Assembly: GCA_024743015.1 (NCBI GenBank)
Contig: JANSXJ010000155.1
Span: 1-8,138 of the forward strand
DNA from: Hyphomonas sp.
GTDB taxonomy: Bacteria; Pseudomonadota; Alphaproteobacteria; Caulobacterales; Hyphomonadaceae
DNA: 8,138 bases
Direction of reading: 5' to 3'
Shown: piece by piece, positions 5,415 through 8,138 of the stretch
How positions within the stretch are numbered: position 1 is the stretch's first letter
Layout: each line of letters begins with the position of its first letter
Notes under the pieces: model-generated
Databases searched by the model: none
The model's input: the letters and a program-made list of their open reading frames with translations, nothing else
What the model was told of the DNA's origin: nothing
Position numbers and translations under genes: made by a program

Positions 5415-6641
5415 ATGCCCATCCGCATCTCTCAAGAGCGCGTCGATATGGATGACAAGGAGCTGCAACGTCCCGTTTTCAACGATTACGCTGAGATCGT
5501 CGTTACCGCCGACAGCGGTAGCAGCTACACCATCGACCTCGAAGACGGCAACGTCCACGACATCACCCTCACCGACAATTGCGCCTTGACCTTCGCCAAT
5601 CCAGCCCCAAGCGGTGTTTGCAGTAGCTTGACGCTGTTGCTTCGCCAGGATGGTACGGGCAGCCGGACGGTTACGTGGCCGAGTGCAGTCATGTGGCCCG
5701 GCGGAACTCCTCCAGCGTTGTTTAGTACAGGTGACTCAGTCAATGTTTTCACGTTCTTCACGATAGACGGCGGTACCAGGTGGTTTGGAGCGAGTGTGGG
5801 AGGGGATGAAGCGATACCGCCACCTACTGGTGACTACATCGCCGTCGCTCACGACGGAAGCCCTTCCTTCACCCTCCTCGACCACACCACCCCCGGCAGT
5901 GTTTCATTGGCTACCACCTACAGCATCCCCGGCACCGGCCGCCGCACCGCCTTCTCCCCCGACGGCAACTATATCGCCGTGGGGCACAGCAGCACTCCCC
6001 GCTTCACCCTCCTCGACCACACCACCCCCGGCAGTGTTTCATTGGCTACCACCTACAGCATCCCCGGCACCGGCATCGGCATCGCCTTCTCCCCCAACGG
6101 CGATTACATCGCCGTTGCGCACGGCAGCAACCCCCACTTCACCCTCCTCGACCACACCACCCCCGGCTCGGTTTCGCTGGCTACCACCTACAGCATCGGC
6201 GGCACCGGCCTCGCCGCCGTCTTCTCCCCCGATGGGAACTACATCGCCGTGGGGCACACCAACACTCCCTTCTTCACCCTCCTCGACCACACCACCCCCG
6301 GCTCGGTTTCGCTGGCCACGACGTACACTCTCTCCAATGACGGCTGGGCCACCGACTTCTCACCTGACGGCGATTACATCGCCGTTGCGCACGGCGGCAG
6401 CCCCTTCTTCACCCTCCTCGACCATACCACTCCGGGGAGCGTTTCTCTTGCCACCACCTACACTCTTGCTGGTACCGCCCGCGCCGCCGCGTTCTCCCCC
6501 GACGGCGACTACATCGCCGTCGGACACTTTGGCAGTCCCCACTTCACCCTCCTCGACCACACCACCCCCGGTTCGGTTTCGATGGCCTCGACCTATAACG
6601 TCGCGAATACTAGCTTCAGCACCGCCTTCTCCCCTACGTGA
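5415..6641 (+). CDS. Repeat protein: phage-tail-like N-terminal domain plus six-unit beta-propeller
   Basis: The protein has 408 residues in two parts. Residues 1-138 form a beta-rich module. Stretches such as YTIDLEDGNVHDITLTDN, then ALTFANPAP, SLTLLLRQDGTGSRTVTWP and FTFFTIDGGTRWFGA resemble modules I know from phage tail and virion-associated proteins. Residues 139-408 are exactly six 45-residue units, each running GDYIAVxH, about five variable residues, FTLLDHTTPGSVSLATTY, about eight variable residues, then FSPDG. This resembles YVTN/WD40-like propeller blades. The last unit stops at FSPT, so the first unit's GDYIAV could close the ring. There is no signal peptide or membrane segment. 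Binding or adhesion is inference. ATG 5448 is an alternative start, but 5415 fits the promoter-like TAATAT. The near-identical repeats imply recent amplification. Confidence 0.85.
   Translation: MPIRISQERVDMDDKELQRPVFNDYAEIVVTADSGSSYTIDLEDGNVHDITLTDNCALTFANPAPSGVCSSLTLLLRQDGTGSRTVTWPSAVMWPGGTPPALFSTGDSVNVFTFFTIDGGTRWFGASVGGDEAIPPPTGDYIAVAHDGSPSFTLLDHTTPGSVSLATTYSIPGTGRRTAFSPDGNYIAVGHSSTPRFTLLDHTTPGSVSLATTYSIPGTGIGIAFSPNGDYIAVAHGSNPHFTLLDHTTPGSVSLATTYSIGGTGLAAVFSPDGNYIAVGHTNTPFFTLLDHTTPGSVSLATTYTLSNDGWATDFSPDGDYIAVAHGGSPFFTLLDHTTPGSVSLATTYTLAGTARAAAFSPDGDYIAVGHFGSPHFTLLDHTTPGSVSMASTYNVANTSFSTAFSPT
5829..6638 (+). repeat. Six tandem 135-bp coding repeats
   Basis: Units start at 5829, 5964, 6099, 6234, 6369 and 6504, with no indel in any unit. 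The core around TTCACCCTCCTCGACCACAC recurs at 5868, 6003, 6138, 6273, 6408 and 6543, with a few changes in the fifth copy. Variation is concentrated in two windows per unit, after IAVxH and after the TTY motif. Units alternate AH and GH after IAV. The array ends exactly at the stop codon. Confidence 0.97.
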
Positions 6642-6795
6642 CCACACATACCGACTTTAACCAACGCACCAATCCGGCTCCGCAGCACTGTTCTGTGGAC
6701 TTCGTGTCACCGAAGCCACCCGCCCAGAAACTAAGAAGGTTCTTCCGGGCCCACTATCGCCAACACTGAGAACTAAACACAATACCCCCGGTCGA
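6642..6795. other. Intergenic region after the propeller gene
   Basis: No gene is apparent in this 154-bp stretch. CTTCG (6700-6704) can pair with CGAAG (6711-6715) to make a short hairpin about 60 bases after the stop codon, but no T tract follows, so termination here is doubtful. Confidence 0.4.
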
Positions 6796-6834
6796 TCATT
6801 ATCAGCCATAAACCCACGTCACTCATGGACACAA
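6796..6834 (+). repeat. 39-bp direct repeat, copy B
   Basis: This is an exact copy of 5310-5348, 1486 bases downstream in the same orientation. Its final ten bases contain the ATG and the first codons (MDT) of the 62-aa gene. The upstream flanks differ between the copies, which gives the left boundary of the repeat sharply. Confidence 0.9.
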
Positions 6835-7013
6835 CGGTATCAACTGGTCGCCATCTCCACACGATGGTCAACGATCAAGCCAAGGAAGTACCGTTCCTGC
6901 TTGATAGCATCGGATTTGCCGCCACCGAACTCGGTAACGACATTCGACATTTCCAGGAATGCCTCACCGAACTGGAGGCCTTGCGTAACGAGCTTGGTCT
7001 GTTAGCGGGTTAA
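6825..7013 (+). CDS. Small hypothetical protein, 62 aa
   Basis: I do not recognise this protein. It encodes 62 residues, with a polar N-terminus (MDTTVSTGRHLHTMVNDQAK) and a likely amphipathic helical or coiled-coil C-terminal half (LGNDIRHFQECLTELEALRN, near 37-56). There is no signal peptide or membrane segment. The ATG at 6825 has no Shine-Dalgarno sequence; an ATG at 6864 in the same frame is an alternative. It shares its first codons and upstream 29 bases with the truncated frame at 5339. It follows the propeller gene and precedes the recombinase-tail remnant. It may be a real small gene or part of the duplicated segment. Confidence 0.45.
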   Translation: MDTTVSTGRHLHTMVNDQAKEVPFLLDSIGFAATELGNDIRHFQECLTELEALRNELGLLAG

Positions 7014-7043
7014 CGCTCATAGGTTGGTGTCCCCGTAGGGTAC

Positions 7044-7292
7044 GTGAACAAAGCTCTGTATTTACAGACTTTTCCGAAGTGCGCGCCAATACCGCCCACT
7101 TCTCGAATTAGCCCCGACTTGCAGCCCTGCCAAATCGAGGCGCTGGTGGCGGCCGCATACAGCGATCAGGTTCAAGCCTTCCTCTCCCAGGCAGACGCCG
7201 AGAACAAGGACGCACTGGGAAACCAAGGCCGGAGCAGATGCGCACCCGGGCCCCTGCGCATCGAGCCGATGGATAACAAAATGGCGGCATGA
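7044..7292 (+). pseudogene. Remnant of a second serine recombinase: C-terminal tail
   Basis: The frame opens at a GTG (7044) and encodes 82 residues. From about residue 17 it reads PPTSRISPDLQPCQIEALVA and then AAYSDQVQAFL, matching the tail of the intact recombinase at 3175-4728 (25 of 30 residues identical from PTSR by eye). It carries none of the catalytic, DNA-binding or zinc-ribbon domains. A CAPV/CAPI motif just before the match suggests the homology extends slightly further upstream, with a short deletion. After the match it continues for about 36 residues that differ from the intact protein. Its stop overlaps the ATPase start in an ATGA (7289-7292), so an intact recombinase probably once sat directly upstream of and coupled to the ATPase gene. 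It may still be translated as a leader for that gene. Confidence 0.7.
7095..7184 (+). repeat. Recombinase-tail direct repeat, copy 2
   Basis: This matches 4609-4698 in the same orientation over 90 bases with 15 mismatches. The hairpin present in copy 1 is broken here (AATTAG in place of AAGTGG). Together the two copies frame the toxin-antitoxin and propeller cargo. Confidence 0.85.
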
Positions 7293-8138
7293 CGTGTGAC
7301 GCCACGCTGACCATGCTTGGTCACACGGTCGGCCGCCAGCCCTATCGCACTTTCGGCATGCGCCAGCCCGATCGGCTGTTCCATCAATACATCGTCGGAC
7401 AGACCGGCACCGGTAAGTCGACATTGCTGTTCAACATGATCCGGCAGGACATCGCCCAGGGGCGGGGCTGCTGCCTGATCGATCCGCACGGCGATCTCGC
7501 CGAAACGGTCGCGGCCATCGCCGGCGATCGCGCGCACTACTGGGACGCAGCCGATCCAGCCTCGCCCTATGGCTATAATCCACTGGCCTATGTGCGCAGC
7601 GATCTCCGACCCTTGGTCGCGTCCAGTCTGATCGATGCGCTGAAGAAACAATGGGCGGACGCCTGGGGCCCGCGCATGGAGCACCTGCTGCGCTACGCAC
7701 TTCTTGCGCTCCTCGAGCGCCCAGACGCCACTTTGGACGACATCTTGCCGCTCTTTCTCGACAAGGACTTCCGGAGTGAGGTGGTGGCCAGCGTCACCGA
7801 CGACGCCGTCCGGCGCTTCTGGACCAGCGAATTCCCGAAGCTCAACTACAAGACCACCCTCGACGGCGTTGCACCGATCGCCAACAAGCTCGGCGCGTTC
7901 CTAGCCCATCCGCTGGTCAGGAATGCGGTGTGCGAACCCCGCGAGCCGCTGCGCTTTCGACGCATTATGGACGACGGGCAGATGCTGATCGTCAATCTGG
8001 CCAAGGGTCTGCTCGGGACCGACACATCCAATCTGCTCGGCGGTCTGATCGTCTCAATGATCGCCTACGCGGCTTACAGCCGTCAGCAAACGCCAGAAGC
8101 CGACCGCCGCCCGTTCTTTCTCTACATCGATGAGTTCC
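7289..8138 (+). CDS. VirD4/TraG-like conjugative ATPase, partial (3' end beyond window)
   Basis: The frame is open from ATG 7289 to the window edge, giving 283 complete codons. It has a Walker A motif GQTGTGKST at 37-45, the family motif CLIDPHGDLAE at 62-72, a YGYNPL segment near 94-99, and a Walker B motif FFLYIDEF at 276-283. This is the pattern of type IV secretion coupling-type ATPases of the VirD4/TraG/TraD superfamily, which drive DNA transfer during conjugation. No transmembrane segment precedes the Walker A motif, so this is the short form lacking the membrane anchor, or an accessory ATPase. The ATG overlaps the stop of the recombinase-tail remnant, which suggests coupling to it. A second in-frame ATG is at 7313. 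The C-terminal part, where a relaxosome-binding domain would lie, is outside the window. Confidence 0.88.
   Translation, partial: MTCDATLTMLGHTVGRQPYRTFGMRQPDRLFHQYIVGQTGTGKSTLLFNMIRQDIAQGRGCCLIDPHGDLAETVAAIAGDRAHYWDAADPASPYGYNPLAYVRSDLRPLVASSLIDALKKQWADAWGPRMEHLLRYALLALLERPDATLDDILPLFLDKDFRSEVVASVTDDAVRRFWTSEFPKLNYKTTLDGVAPIANKLGAFLAHPLVRNAVCEPREPLRFRRIMDDGQMLIVNLAKGLLGTDTSNLLGGLIVSMIAYAAYSRQQTPEADRRPFFLYIDEF

Noticed and set aside
5829..6638. Propeller repeats as the target of a diversity-generating retroelement, or as a CRISPR-like array
   Set aside because: No reverse transcriptase or template repeat is present, and the repeats are coding, contiguous and in frame without spacers.
5785..6660. 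A long Pro/Ser/Thr-rich open frame overlapping the propeller array on the + strand
   Set aside because: It is the shifted frame of the tandem repeat; its low complexity and repeated pattern follow from the 135-bp units in the true frame.
6700..6715. Hairpin CTTCG/CGAAG as terminator of the propeller gene
   Set aside because: The stem is only five pairs and no T tract follows.

Overview
The window looks like an accessory region of an alphaproteobacterial replicon, most likely a plasmid or integrative conjugative element of a sphingomonad-type host. This rests on the GC-rich coding style and on a gene set often seen on such elements: a DUF2493/SLOG protein, a DUF3768 protein, a large serine recombinase with a small coupled upstream gene, and a VirD4/TraG-like ATPase. 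The host assignment is inference from gene content; no rRNA or other phylogenetic marker is present.

Layout. (1) 1-962: a DUF2493 protein on the + strand, with a small hairpin over its ribosome-binding site and a palindrome over its stop codon. (2) 963-1299: decayed DNA with a short remnant resembling a replication-relaxation protein, and a strong intrinsic terminator serving the minus-strand genes. (3) 1300-2722, minus strand: an XRE-type repressor, a probable RuvC/RNase H-like protein translationally coupled to it, and DUF3768, all reading towards that terminator. (4) 2723-3001: a non-coding divergent region with an 18-bp inverted repeat enclosing a second hairpin. (5) 3002-4728: a 58-aa protein and a 517-aa large serine recombinase, coupled by an ATGA overlap. 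(6) 4729-7043: a cargo block with a RelE/ParE-type toxin-antitoxin pair, an unusual 408-aa protein (phage-tail-like N-terminal module plus six 45-aa propeller repeats) and a 62-aa unknown protein. (7) 7044-8138: a second copy of the recombinase C-terminal tail, overlapping by ATGA the start of a VirD4-like ATPase that runs off the window.

The main finding is the structure of region 6. It lies between two diverged copies of the 3' end of a serine recombinase gene (about 83% identical over 90 bp by eye). Inside it, a perfect 39-bp direct repeat brackets the propeller gene. The simplest reading is that cargo was inserted, possibly in two steps, between a recombinase and a conjugation gene. The toxin-antitoxin pair could stabilise the block, and the propeller protein, built from an exact 135-bp tandem array with variable loops, may be a binding or adhesion protein. 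Its function is unknown, and all functional links within the block are inference.
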